Positions 46,572-55,366 of a DNA stretch of 64,000 bases are shown piece after piece; the stretch's first letter is position 1, and every line of letters starts with the position of its first letter. The position numbers and the translations under genes are program-made. Source of the DNA: Pseudophaeobacter arcticus DSM 23566 (GTDB lineage: Bacteria > Pseudomonadota > Alphaproteobacteria > Rhodobacterales > Rhodobacteraceae); contig NZ_AXBF01000007.1 in assembly GCF_000473205.1 (NCBI RefSeq), positions 1 through 64,000 on the forward strand. Direction: 5' to 3'. Under the pieces are notes generated by a model. It made no database searches. It was not told where the DNA came from and saw nothing but the letters and a program-made list of their open reading frames with translations.

Positions 46572-47756
46572 ATGTCCGAGACCTCTGCCATCCTCGCCCT
46601 GCCCTATCTGCTGGCCGCGCAGGCGCAAAAACATGTGACCCACAATGAGGCCCTGCAGCTGCTGGACGCGCTGGTGCAGCTGCGGGTCAGCGCCTTTGAT
46701 GCCGAAACCCCGCCGTTTACCCCCAGCCCTGGCGATGCCTATGCGCTGGGGGCACTGCCCAGCGGCGCCTGGGCCGGACAGGCCTCGCAGCTGGCGATCT
46801 GGCAGGGCGAAGGCTGGCTGTTCATCGCGCCGCAAATCGGCTGGCGCGCCTGGGGGGTTGATGTCGCTGAGCTGCGGATCTGGCAGGGCAGCGCCTGGCA
46901 GCAGATCAGCGCCGAGACCCAGAACCTGGCCCAGGTGGGGGTCAATACCAGCGCCGATACCAGCAACCGGCTGGCGGTGGCCGCTGAGGCCAGCCTGTTC
47001 AGCCATGCAGGCGCCGGTCATCAGATGAAGCTGAACAAATCCGCCCCGACTGAGACCGCCGCGGCGCTGTTTCAATCCAACTGGTCCGGGCGCGCCGAAA
47101 TCGGCCTGTTGGGCAATGACGACCTCAGCGTCAAGCTCTCCAGCGATGGCAGCAGCTGGGCCACCGCCCTGGCGCTGAGTGCCAGCGGAAATGCCGGCTT
47201 TGGCACTGCCAGCCCCACGGCCCATGTGGAGATTGCCGGCAGCGGCGCCGACTATCTGCTGGCCGGCGATGGCAGTGGCCCGGCCTTTCGGCTGGGATCG
47301 GATGGCAATGGCGCCTGTGACGGCGCCTGGTCGGGGGGCGGCGCCGATTATGCGGAATGGTTTGAATGGGAGGATGGCAACCCCGGTGGCGAGGACCGGC
47401 GCGGGCTGGCCGTGGTCCTGCAGGGCGCGCATATCCGCCCCGCCCGGACCGGGGAAGAGCCCATCGGCGTGATCAGCGCCGCCCCGGCGCTGATTGGCGA
47501 TGATGATATGGGCGGCTGGAAGGGACGCTGGCAGCGTGATGGCTTTGGTGCCCTGCTGCTGGACACAGATGGCCAGCGCCAGGAAGACCCCCGCTATGAC
47601 CCCACCCGCCCCTATCAGCGCCGGGGCAGCCGCCCGGAATGGGCGCTGGTGGGATTGCTGGGCAAGCTGCGCCTGCGCCGGGGCCAGCCCTGCGCCGCCC
47701 GCTGGCAGCGCATGCGGCAGGTGTCGCAGCAGGTCGAGGAATGGCTGCTGCGCTAG
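46572..47756 (+). CDS. DUF2793 fibre protein with peptidase-G2-like autoprocessing domain
   Basis: A 394-residue protein. The N-terminus (about 1-130) matches the DUF2793 pattern common in roseobacters (ILALPYLLAAQAQKHVTHNE and repeated WQGEGW/WQGSAW). A tail-fibre-like middle (GFGTASPTAHVEIAG) follows. The C-terminus, from about residue 258, has YAEWFEWEDGNPGGEDRRGL, IRPA, PIGVISAAP and WKGRW-RDGFG, resembling the Peptidase_G2 intramolecular chaperone domain that cleaves itself off trimeric phage appendages. No signal peptide is visible. It is a surface fibre or prophage-derived appendage. The ATG is about 10 nt after AGGAG. Its stop codon shares CTAG with the stop of the convergent ColD-like gene. 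Confidence 0.7.
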   Translation: MSETSAILALPYLLAAQAQKHVTHNEALQLLDALVQLRVSAFDAETPPFTPSPGDAYALGALPSGAWAGQASQLAIWQGEGWLFIAPQIGWRAWGVDVAELRIWQGSAWQQISAETQNLAQVGVNTSADTSNRLAVAAEASLFSHAGAGHQMKLNKSAPTETAAALFQSNWSGRAEIGLLGNDDLSVKLSSDGSSWATALALSASGNAGFGTASPTAHVEIAGSGADYLLAGDGSGPAFRLGSDGNGACDGAWSGGGADYAEWFEWEDGNPGGEDRRGLAVVLQGAHIRPARTGEEPIGVISAAPALIGDDDMGGWKGRWQRDGFGALLLDTDGQRQEDPRYDPTRPYQRRGSRPEWALVGLLGKLRLRRGQPCAARWQRMRQVSQQVEEWLLR

Positions 47757-48919
47757 ATCTCGGCCAGGGCCGCAACGGCCTCGGGGATGGGATAGTGGTG
47801 GTTGCCCACAAACAGCCCATTGGCATCGATGTAATCGGCATTGGTCAGGCTGCCGTGGATTTCATAGTCGAAATACTGCATCACCTGGTTCTTGGCAAAA
47901 TTGCCCGCCACGATGGGGCGACACTCAAAGCCCTTGGCCAGGAGCTGTTTCACCAGATCGGCACGGGCCAGCCCGCAGCCTTCGCGAATGACCAGCGCAA
48001 AGCCAAACCAGCTGGAACAGCCAATTTCCTGCTGGATGGCAAATTTGGCGTGGTTGCCCAGCTGCGCCTGCACCAAGGCGCCATTGGCGCGCCGCCCCGC
48101 GATCAGATCCGGCAGTTTCTTCAGCTGCTCGCGCCCCAGCGCGCCGGACATCTCCAGCGGGCGCAGATTGTAGCCCGGCAGCACAAAGCGGAAGCTCTCC
48201 TCAAAGGGGTCCTCAGATTTCTCGCCGGTCACATGGTTGAACTTTGGCAGGTTGCGGGTCCAGCCATGGGCGCGCAGGGACAGCATCACATGGTAAAGCT
48301 CTTCGTCGTCGCAGGTCACCATGCCGCCTTCCATGGTGGAGATATGGTGCGAGAAAAACGACGAATAAGACCCCATGACCCCAAAAGTGCCGGCCTGTTT
48401 GCCGCCAAAACTGGCGCCCATGGATTCGCAATTGTCCTCGATCATCACGATGCCGCGCGGCGCACAAAGCGCCTGCAGCACCGCAAAATCATTGGGGTTG
48501 CCCAGAAGGTTCACCACCATCAAGGCGCGGGTACGCTCGCTGATTGCCGCTTCCAGGGCGTTCAGATCATAGTTCAGGGTGGCGCGGTCGATATCGACAA
48601 ATTTCAGCCGCAGGCCATATTGCTGCAGCGGGTAATAGGTGGTGGACCAGCTGACGGCGGGCACGATGATCTCATCGCCGGGCATCAGCCGCAGATCGTC
48701 ATTTTTGGTATAGCGCAGCGCCGCCAGCATCAGCAGGTTGGCCGAAGAGCCGGAATTGACCATCACCGCATATTTGCTGCCAAAATAGGCCGCGAACTCT
48801 GCCTCAAAGGCGCGCACCTCGGGGCCCATGGAATACATGTCACTGTCGATGACACGCTGCAGCGCATCCTGTTCCGCCTGATCCCAGGAAGAGGTGGCGA
48901 GGGGGTAAATGGGGCTCAT
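47753..48919 (-). CDS. ColD-like GDP-4-keto-6-deoxymannose 3-dehydratase
   Basis: A 388-residue PLP enzyme of the DegT/DnrJ/EryC1/StrS fold. The cofactor-lysine position is His: SYSSFFSHHISTMEGGMV aligns the first His (about residue 191) with the lysine of sugar aminotransferases. That substitution is the hallmark of the 3-dehydratases ColD (His188) and the CDP-sugar enzyme E1. NSGSSAN, EDNCESMGA and PGYNLRP motifs are intact. Together with the upstream gmd and reductase genes it would remove the 3-hydroxyl to make GDP-4-keto-3,6-dideoxymannose. Its ATG overlaps the stop of the reductase gene. A non-colitose 3,6-dideoxy product is possible. Confidence 0.75.
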   Translation of the reverse strand: MSPIYPLATSSWDQAEQDALQRVIDSDMYSMGPEVRAFEAEFAAYFGSKYAVMVNSGSSANLLMLAALRYTKNDDLRLMPGDEIIVPAVSWSTTYYPLQQYGLRLKFVDIDRATLNYDLNALEAAISERTRALMVVNLLGNPNDFAVLQALCAPRGIVMIEDNCESMGASFGGKQAGTFGVMGSYSSFFSHHISTMEGGMVTCDDEELYHVMLSLRAHGWTRNLPKFNHVTGEKSEDPFEESFRFVLPGYNLRPLEMSGALGREQLKKLPDLIAGRRANGALVQAQLGNHAKFAIQQEIGCSSWFGFALVIREGCGLARADLVKQLLAKGFECRPIVAGNFAKNQVMQYFDYEIHGSLTNADYIDANGLFVGNHHYPIPEAVAALAEI

Positions 48920-49863
48920 GCGTATCCGCTTTCCAAATAGTGACGATAGGTCTGTGCAATGCCGTCGCGCAGCGAGGTCGGAGCCTGCCAGCCCCAGTCC
49001 TGCTGCCGCGCGGGATCGCAGAGTTTCTGCTTCATCCCCACCGGCTTGCTCAGATCATGGCTGAAGTCACCGGTCCAGCCAATCACCTCGGCCACGGTGG
49101 CGTAATAGTCGTTGATGCTATGATCCTGGCCCAGGCCGATGTTCATGCTGCCCGGCAGGCGCTCCATATCGGCGGCGGCGCGCAGCACCGCATCGGCCAG
49201 ATCCGCGGCAAACATGAACTCGCGCCGCGCCGTGCCATCGCCCCAGATCTCGACGCTGGTCTCGCCCGTTTTCTGCGCCTGATGCACCTTGTGGATGATG
49301 GCCGGCAGCAGATGTGACTGTTTGGGGTCAAATGTGTCATGCGCCCCATAAAGATTACAGGGGATCAGCGTCTTGTACTGGGCTGTGTCATCCTCGCGGC
49401 GGATATAGTCGCACAGGCGCAGCGCCATGATCTTGGCCAGGGCATAGCCCTCGTTGGTGGGTTCCAGCGGGCCGGTCAGCACCATGTCTTCGCGCAGGGG
49501 GTTTTCGGCGGCGCGAGGGTAGATGCAGGTCGAGGCCAGGTTGAGAAAGCGACGCACCCCGGCCCGGTAAGCGCCCATGATGATATTGCGCCCCATGGCG
49601 GTGTTTTCATCCAGGAAGGCCACCGGATTGGCCATATTGGCCTGGATGCCCCCCACCCGGCCTGCGGCATGCACCACCAGATCGGGCTGGTGTTTGGCAA
49701 GATAGCTCTCCACCGCTGCCGCATCGGTCAGATCCAGCTCGGCGCTGCGCGGCGCCAGAATGGTCCAGTCGGCCGCCCCGGCGTGCTCTTGGATATTGCG
49801 CCCCACCAGGCCGCCGCCCCCGGTCAGGAGCATGGTTGCCTTGCCGCCCTGTTCTGCGCTCAT
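48916..49863 (-). CDS. GDP-sugar epimerase/reductase, ColC or GDP-fucose synthase type
   Basis: A 315-residue SDR enzyme. It shows LLTGGGGLVGRN, VHAAGRVGGIQAN, the active-site LASTCIYP and YALAKIMAL with Tyr and Lys, all typical of GDP-L-fucose synthase and its relative ColC. It would epimerise and reduce either GDP-4-keto-6-deoxymannose (to GDP-L-fucose) or the ColD product (to GDP-L-colitose). The neighbouring ColD-like gene favours the second. The ATG at 49863 lies 4 bp after the gmd stop, and its stop overlaps the ColD-like ATG. Confidence 0.8.
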   Translation of the reverse strand: MSAEQGGKATMLLTGGGGLVGRNIQEHAGAADWTILAPRSAELDLTDAAAVESYLAKHQPDLVVHAAGRVGGIQANMANPVAFLDENTAMGRNIIMGAYRAGVRRFLNLASTCIYPRAAENPLREDMVLTGPLEPTNEGYALAKIMALRLCDYIRREDDTAQYKTLIPCNLYGAHDTFDPKQSHLLPAIIHKVHQAQKTGETSVEIWGDGTARREFMFAADLADAVLRAAADMERLPGSMNIGLGQDHSINDYYATVAEVIGWTGDFSHDLSKPVGMKQKLCDPARQQDWGWQAPTSLRDGIAQTYRHYLESGYA

Positions 49864-49867
49864 GGGA

Positions 49868-50986
49868 TCAATCCTCACGCGCGACGGGTTCATTATAGCC
49901 GTGGTCCTTCAGCACCCGGGCGCGCTGCGCCGCCTTTAGATCTGCGGCGGCCATTTCGGCACACATTTCCTGCACGGTGATCTCTGGCACCCAGCCCAGC
50001 TTGGCCTTGGCCTTGGCGGGATCGCCCAGCAGGGTCTCCACCTCGGCGGGGCGGAAGTAGCGCGGATCAATGCGCAGCACCACATCGCCAACCCGCAGCG
50101 CCGGAGCCTTGTCGCCGGTGATCGCCGCCACGGTGGCGATCTCATCCAGGCCCGTGCCGCTGAACGCCAGGGTGATCCCCAGTTCCGCCGCCGACCATTC
50201 GATAAACTGGCGCACCGAATATTGCTTGCCCGTGGCGATGACAAAATCCTCTGGCGCGTCCTGCTGCAGCATCATCCACTGCATCCGCACATAGTCCTTG
50301 GCATGGCCCCAGTCGCGCAGCGCGTCGATATTGCCCATATAGAGGCAGGGCTCCAGCCCCTGGGCGATATTGGCCAGCCCGCGGGTGATCTTGCGGGTCA
50401 CGAATGTCTCGCCGCGCCGGGGGCTCTCGTGGTTGAACAGGATGCCGTTGCAGGCATACATGCCATAGGCCTCGCGGTAGTTCACCGCGATCCAATAGGC
50501 ATACATCTTGGCCACCGCATAGGGGCTGCGCGGGTGAAACGGCGTGGTCTCGCTCTGCGGCGTCTCCTGCACCAGACCATAGAGTTCCGAGGTGGAGGCC
50601 TGATAAAACCGGGTCTTGTTTTCCAGCTTCAAAAAGCGGATCGCCTCGAGCAGGCGCAGGGTGCCCATGGCATCCACATCGGCAGTATATTCCGGGCTCT
50701 CAAACGAGACCGCCACATGGGACTGGGCCCCCAGGTTATAGACCTCATCGGGTTCCACTTCCGACAGGATCCGCGTCAGGTTCGAACTGTCGGTCAGATC
50801 GCCGTAATGCAGCTTGAAGCGGGCATTGTCGGTATGGGGATCCTCATAGATGTGATCCACCCGCTGGGTGTTGAACGACGAGGCGCGGCGTTTGATCCCG
50901 TGTACCTCATAGCCTTTTTCCAGCAGGAACTCCGCCAGATAAGATCCGTCCTGGCCGGTTACACCGGTAATAAGCGCTCGTTTCAT
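49868..50986 (-). CDS. gmd: GDP-mannose 4,6-dehydratase
   Basis: A 372-residue SDR enzyme converting GDP-D-mannose to GDP-4-keto-6-deoxy-D-mannose. Signatures: [40 protein letters not shown] with the catalytic Thr, and [12 protein letters not shown] with Tyr and Lys. It has the standard family length. The ATG at 50986 is placed 6 nt after AAGGA. It is the first gene of the three-gene GDP-sugar operon, with the reductase gene 4 bp downstream. Confidence 0.95.
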   Translation of the reverse strand: MKRALITGVTGQDGSYLAEFLLEKGYEVHGIKRRASSFNTQRVDHIYEDPHTDNARFKLHYGDLTDSSNLTRILSEVEPDEVYNLGAQSHVAVSFESPEYTADVDAMGTLRLLEAIRFLKLENKTRFYQASTSELYGLVQETPQSETTPFHPRSPYAVAKMYAYWIAVNYREAYGMYACNGILFNHESPRRGETFVTRKITRGLANIAQGLEPCLYMGNIDALRDWGHAKDYVRMQWMMLQQDAPEDFVIATGKQYSVRQFIEWSAAELGITLAFSGTGLDEIATVAAITGDKAPALRVGDVVLRIDPRYFRPAEVETLLGDPAKAKAKLGWVPEITVQEMCAEMAAADLKAAQRARVLKDHGYNEPVARED

Positions 50987-51301
50987 CCGCATTCCTTTTC
51001 TCCCTGTCCCCGGGACTCGCCCCCCTGGCGCGGAGGATATTGAGCCCTGTTTACCGGGGTACGATCCGGGTCGCCAGAGTGCAAGCCTTGCGCCGCCCCC
51101 CGACAGTTCCATTGCAGGCCCATTGCAGGCCCCACTACGGCCCCACTACGGCGCCACTACGACGCCGGTGCAAAGGCCCGTGAAGGCCCCAGTGATGCGC
51201 CTTTGATGAATTTTGCGATGGGGTTTGAAACTTTTAAGATGTGCCGCCATACTGGAAAACATGCAAAGGTTGCTTTTCTCAGGATTTTCCGCAGGCCGCC
51301 C
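50987..51301. other. divergent region with 11-bp tandem repeats
   Basis: It lies upstream of both gmd (minus) and the first sulfotransferase gene (plus). CATTGCAGGCC occurs twice (51110-51131) and is followed by three units of GGCCCCACTAC type (51128-51160). No promoter is convincing and no gene is seen. Confidence 0.5.
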
Positions 51302-52591
51302 ATGATCTGTAAAAAGACACTGCATTTCCATATCGGGTCCCACAAGACCGCCACCACCACGCTGCAAAACGCATTGGCCGCCAATGAAGATCTGCTGGCG
51401 GGCGCCGGGCTGCTCTATCCCAAATCCGGGCGCTATTTCACCGGCCATCACCCGCTGGCGCTGCAGCTGCGCGACCCTGCGCTGCGGGATCAGCCGCTGG
51501 AGACCCTGGGCGACTGGCCCGCCCTGCTGCGCGAAATCCAGGCCAGCCCGGCAGATCATGTGCTGCTGAGTTCCGAAAACTTTGAATGGCTGCAGGATCT
51601 CTCGCGGCTGCAGGGGCTGAGCCGCCACTACCGGGTGCGGGTGCTGTTTTACATGCGCAGCCCGGCTGGCTATCTCGAGAGTTTCTACAACCAGTTGGTC
51701 AAGGATCTGAAAACCCGCGAGAGCCGCCCCCTGGAGAGCTATATCTGCGAACACGGGCTGTTCTTTCTCGACAATGACAGGCTGCTGCGCCGCTGGAGCG
51801 AGACCTTTGGCGCCCAGGCCCTGCAGGTGCGGCTCTATGACAGATCCGGCAGTGCCGAGACCCTGGTCAGCCGGTTTCTCAGCGCCCTGGGATGCCAGAG
51901 CCAGCCCCGGCTGCTGCTGCCACAGGAGGCAGCGCTGCAGAAGGTCTCCTTGCCGCCCGATGCGCTGGAATATCTGCGGCTGCGCAACCTCTACCGCGCC
52001 CCCAGCACGGGGCAGCACCGGATCACCATGAGCCTGGCGCAGATCGCCCAGGCTGGAACCGGGGCCGGAACTGGGGCTGGAATTGGGGCCGGGGCGCTGC
52101 AACGCACCCGTGCCGGGCTGCTGTCCCTGGCGGCGCAGCAAAACCTGATCCGGCGCTTTGCCGAGGGCAATCGGCGGGTGGCGCGGGCCTATCTGGGCGC
52201 CGACCGCGCACCGTTTGACCCCGATCAGGCCCGGGCCCACGCGGATTTTGACCAGCGGTTACCAGTGGGGGATGATGTGATGATTTCCCGGGTCGAAGCC
52301 CTGCTCAGCCGCTTTGCCAAAACCGCCCCCGCCCCGGCGGATGCGGTGGATCCGGCCCATTCAAGTCAGACCTGCCCAAATCAGGCCAGCTCCAATGCCA
52401 GCAGCACAGATTTCACCAGTTCTGATGTCGCCAGTCCTGACTTCGACATCCCTGATTTCACCAGTTCTGATCCCACCAGTTCTGATTTCACCAGTTCTGA
52501 TTTCACCAGTTCTGATCCCACCAGTTCCGATGCCGCCACTCGCCCCCCTTCGGCGCTGCCCGCCCCCCCTCTTCAACCTCCAACAGGCTAG
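51302..52591 (+). CDS. sulfotransferase-family protein with Ser-Asp repeat tail
   Basis: A 429-residue protein. The N-terminal HIGSHKTATTTLQ matches the PAPS 5'-phosphate loop of sulfotransferases, and YMRSPAGYLESFYNQ fits the 3'-phosphate region. It would move sulfate from PAPS to a glycan. An insert of Gly/Ala/Thr (from 12-bp repeats near 52052-52100) lies at about residues 250-265. The last 70 residues are disordered and built from eight 15-bp units coding TSSDF/TSSDP. It is the first of four same-strand sulfotransferase-like genes. The specific acceptor is unknown. Confidence 0.7.
   Translation: MICKKTLHFHIGSHKTATTTLQNALAANEDLLAGAGLLYPKSGRYFTGHHPLALQLRDPALRDQPLETLGDWPALLREIQASPADHVLLSSENFEWLQDLSRLQGLSRHYRVRVLFYMRSPAGYLESFYNQLVKDLKTRESRPLESYICEHGLFFLDNDRLLRRWSETFGAQALQVRLYDRSGSAETLVSRFLSALGCQSQPRLLLPQEAALQKVSLPPDALEYLRLRNLYRAPSTGQHRITMSLAQIAQAGTGAGTGAGIGAGALQRTRAGLLSLAAQQNLIRRFAEGNRRVARAYLGADRAPFDPDQARAHADFDQRLPVGDDVMISRVEALLSRFAKTAPAPADAVDPAHSSQTCPNQASSNASSTDFTSSDVASPDFDIPDFTSSDPTSSDFTSSDFTSSDPTSSDAATRPPSALPAPPLQPPTG
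52412..52531 (+). repeat. eight 15-bp tandem coding repeats
   Basis: The unit TTCACCAGTTCTGAT or a close variant occurs eight times in frame and encodes F/P-TSSD pentapeptides at the C-terminus of the first sulfotransferase-like protein. Copies four to eight are nearly identical, so copy number may vary between strains. Confidence 0.9.
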
Positions 52592-52599
52592 GGTACAAC

Positions 52600-53754
52600 A
52601 TGCATGTCGTGGTCCATATCGGCCCCTATAAAACCGGCTCCACCTCGATCCAGGCTTCGCTGCGCGCCAACCCAGAGGAGCTCTGGCGGCAGGGCTGCTA
52701 CTATTTTGACGAACCCCATATGCCCGAGTTCGCGCTGCAGACCCTGGCGCTCACCGATGCCGAACAAATGACCCCGGATCTGCGCCACCGCTTTCCCAGC
52801 CTGGCCGCGGCCAAGGCCTGGAGCGAGGGCTGCTGGCAGCGCTTTGAGGCAGAGGTCCAGTGCCGCCGCCCGCCGCTCACCCTGATCTCCAGCGAACATT
52901 TCTCCGGGCTGAGTGATCCCAGGGTGCTGATCCAGCGGCTGCGGCGCAGTTTCTCGCGCATCACCGTGCTGGCCTATCTGCGCGACCCGGCGGATCTGTA
53001 TTGCTCCACCCTGCAGCAGCGCATTCGCGGCAATGGCGACCGGCTCTCGGCCCTGCCCAGCCCGCTGAGCTTTTTCTACCCGGCGCGCAAGCAGCTGGAG
53101 CCGTTTCTCAATCTGGTGGGGGCTGAAAATATGCGGGTGCGCCGCTTTGGCAGCCCCGCCGCCACGGCTGCCGATACTGCCACCACACCCATTACCACAC
53201 CCATTACCACTGGGCGCCACGATGTGGTGCAGGATTTCTTTGCCACCCTGTCCACCCTGGGCAGGCCGCTGTCGCTGCCCAGCCATCACGCCAATGAAAC
53301 CCTGCCCGCCGCCGTCATCGCCTGGGTGCTGAGCCTCAATGAGACCCTGGATGACCAGGGACCCGGCGCGGCGCGGCATCTGCTGCTGGAGCGGCTGGAA
53401 ATCACCCCCGAAGTGCAGGCGCTGCCAAAGCTGCGGTTTTCTGACCCCAGCCTGCCCGCCCTGATCCATGCCAATGCCCGCCCGGCCTGTGCCTGGCTCA
53501 ATCAGACCTTTTTGCAGGGCCAGGAGCCGCTGCCGCTGGCCGCTGCAGACCTGCCCCGCCCCGACCGGTCGCCCCAGGCCCTTGCCGAGGCCCGCGCCGG
53601 CCTGCGCGACTGGCTGCTGGACCAGCTCACCCCCGAGGCCACCCAGGTGATCAGCCGTGCCATCGTCAGCCTGGAACCGCCCCACCTGGATCCAGACCGC
53701 CCAGACCCATCCGATCTGGCCCCATCCGATCTGGATCCACCGCCATGCCCCTGA
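52600..53754 (+). CDS. sulfotransferase-family protein
   Basis: A 384-residue protein with HIGPYKTGSTSIQ at the start (5'-phosphosulfate loop) and AYLRDPADLYCSTLQQ (3'-phosphate region) in the usual order. A Thr/Pro-rich insert (about residues 190-203) comes from ACACCCATTACC-type repeats. The C-terminus is Pro/Asp-rich. It begins 8 bp after the preceding stop and overlaps the next gene by 10 bp, so the block is an operon. The acceptor is unknown. Confidence 0.7.
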   Translation: MHVVVHIGPYKTGSTSIQASLRANPEELWRQGCYYFDEPHMPEFALQTLALTDAEQMTPDLRHRFPSLAAAKAWSEGCWQRFEAEVQCRRPPLTLISSEHFSGLSDPRVLIQRLRRSFSRITVLAYLRDPADLYCSTLQQRIRGNGDRLSALPSPLSFFYPARKQLEPFLNLVGAENMRVRRFGSPAATAADTATTPITTPITTGRHDVVQDFFATLSTLGRPLSLPSHHANETLPAAVIAWVLSLNETLDDQGPGAARHLLLERLEITPEVQALPKLRFSDPSLPALIHANARPACAWLNQTFLQGQEPLPLAAADLPRPDRSPQALAEARAGLRDWLLDQLTPEATQVISRAIVSLEPPHLDPDRPDPSDLAPSDLDPPPCP

Positions 53755-54431
53755 ACAGCCATCGCTATATCTTCATCATCACCTATGCCCGCTCGGGCTC
53801 AACCCTGTTGATGAGCCTGCTGAACCACTGCGATGGCGTCTGCATCCGGGGGGAAAACCGGGCCACGCTCTATCATCTCTACCGCGCCAGCGAAGGCCTG
53901 CGCGATACCTTCCGGCGCGGCCAAAGCGGCAGGCAGGAGGCCCGGGACCGGCCCTGGTTTGGCGCCCATGCGGTGCGCCCCGCCCGGTTTCGCCGCCAGC
54001 TGCTGGCCGCTTTTGTCTCTGAGGTGCTGGCCCCGCCACCCGGAACCAAGGTCACCGGCTGCAAGGAAATCCGCCATCATCATCCCTTTCGCGATGACGC
54101 GGATTTTGCCGCCTATATCGCCTTCCTGCTGGACAATTTCCCCGCCGCCCAGATTGTCTTTAACTGCCGCAATCTGGAGGCGGTCAGCCAGTCTGCCTGG
54201 CTGAAAAGCCGCCCCTACGCGCAGGTCGAAACCATGGTCAAAACCTGTGAGCGTCGCTTCAAGGCCGCACTGGCGCGCCATCCGGAGCAGTGTTTCTGGG
54301 TGGATTACGACGCCTGCATCGCCCGGCCCCAGCGCTACGCCGCGCTGTTTGCCTTTCTCAAGCTGCCCTATGCCGCCGACCAGATCGACCAGGTGCTGCG
54401 CAAACCCCTGGACCACCAGCCACAAAAATGA
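53745..54431 (+). CDS. sulfotransferase-family protein, Stf0-like
   Basis: A 228-residue protein. Its TYARSGSTLLMSLLN motif is the 5'-phosphosulfate loop of the Stf0/sulfotransfer group, NCRNLEAVSQSAWLK fits the 3' region, and WVDYDACIARP follows as in that family. It is short but apparently complete. The start overlaps the upstream gene by 10 bp, so translation is probably coupled. A role in modifying a surface glycan is inferred from context. Confidence 0.7.
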   Translation: MPLNSHRYIFIITYARSGSTLLMSLLNHCDGVCIRGENRATLYHLYRASEGLRDTFRRGQSGRQEARDRPWFGAHAVRPARFRRQLLAAFVSEVLAPPPGTKVTGCKEIRHHHPFRDDADFAAYIAFLLDNFPAAQIVFNCRNLEAVSQSAWLKSRPYAQVETMVKTCERRFKAALARHPEQCFWVDYDACIARPQRYAALFAFLKLPYAADQIDQVLRKPLDHQPQK

Positions 54432-54650
54432 CCCGCCCCCGCCTGCGCAGGCAGCCCCCCTGCCCCCTCAGAAGGGGTTTGAGGCGATATTTCAGACATT
54501 TTCCTGATGCTTTTTCCTGATGCTTTTTCCCGACACTTTCCTGGCGCTTTGCTGACTCTGCGGCCGCGCGCCTCGCCCCCTCTCGCCAGCACCGCGCCGC
54601 TGCTCTAGGATCAGTTCACCAGTGACCACAGCGCCAACAGGACCTCTTTT

Positions 54651-55355
54651 ATGATGCAGCCCGCCCCCGCCCCACAGGATCCCGAAACGCCACAGGCCTC
54701 ACAGGCCCCGCAGGCCTCGCAAACCGTCTTGGTGCATATTGGAAAATGTGGCGGCGCAACCCTGCGCGATGCCCTGGAGAGGAGCGACACCCGGATCGAT
54801 AGCATCACCCATGTGCACCAGCCGCCCCTGGGACCACAGTATCGCTATTACATCACCCTGCGCTGCCCGATCGCCCGCGCCATCTCGGCCTTTTACTGGC
54901 GCCGCACACTGGTGCTCATCGAGGCGAGCCAGGAACACCGCCTCCCCGGAGAGGCGCAGATCCTGCGCCATTATGGCAGCCTGGATGCCCTGGCGCAGGC
55001 GCTGTATCACCCCGACGGCAGCCGCAATGCCCTGGCCCAGGGTCATTACCGTTCGATCCTTCATCTGAGCGAAGACATCGCCTTTTATCTGCGCGATCTT
55101 CTGGCCGTGAGCCAGCCCGATCAGATCCTCGGCATCTTGCAACAAGAAAGCCTGGGCGCGGATATGCTGCAGCATTTTGGCATCGAGAACCCCGGCCGGG
55201 TCAATGACAACCGCCACAACACCAGCGCCGAAGAGCGCCAGCTCAGCCCCAGGGGAGAGGCCAATCTGCGCCGTTTTCTGCAGGCGGATTTTGACTGCAT
55301 CGCCAAGCTGCGCGACTGGGGCAAGCTGCCCGCAGACGCCCCGGCGCCGCTGTGA
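54651..55355 (+). CDS. sulfotransferase-family-2-like protein
   Basis: A 234-residue protein. HIGKCGGATLRDAL resembles the HIPKCGGTSL loop of carbohydrate sulfotransferases (Sulfotransfer_2), and LRCPIARAISAFYWRR matches their RDPVxRxxSxFYW 3'-phosphate motif. The N-terminal 25 residues are a low-complexity Pro/Gln/Ala stretch from 12-bp repeats. It follows its neighbour after a 219-bp gap, so it may have its own promoter. Its stop is only 11 bp from the convergent FkbM-GT2 gene. Confidence 0.65.
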   Translation: MMQPAPAPQDPETPQASQAPQASQTVLVHIGKCGGATLRDALERSDTRIDSITHVHQPPLGPQYRYYITLRCPIARAISAFYWRRTLVLIEASQEHRLPGEAQILRHYGSLDALAQALYHPDGSRNALAQGHYRSILHLSEDIAFYLRDLLAVSQPDQILGILQQESLGADMLQHFGIENPGRVNDNRHNTSAEERQLSPRGEANLRRFLQADFDCIAKLRDWGKLPADAPAPL

Positions 55356-55366
55356 CGGCAGCATGC

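Noticed and set aside
47753..48919. Perosamine-type sugar aminotransferase as first reading
   Set aside because: The PLP-binding lysine is replaced by His, which fits a 3-dehydratase and not an aminotransferase.
48916..50986. A simple GDP-L-fucose operon
   Set aside because: Gmd and the reductase alone would fit, but the overlapping ColD-like gene makes a 3,6-dideoxy sugar more likely. Fucose is not fully excluded.
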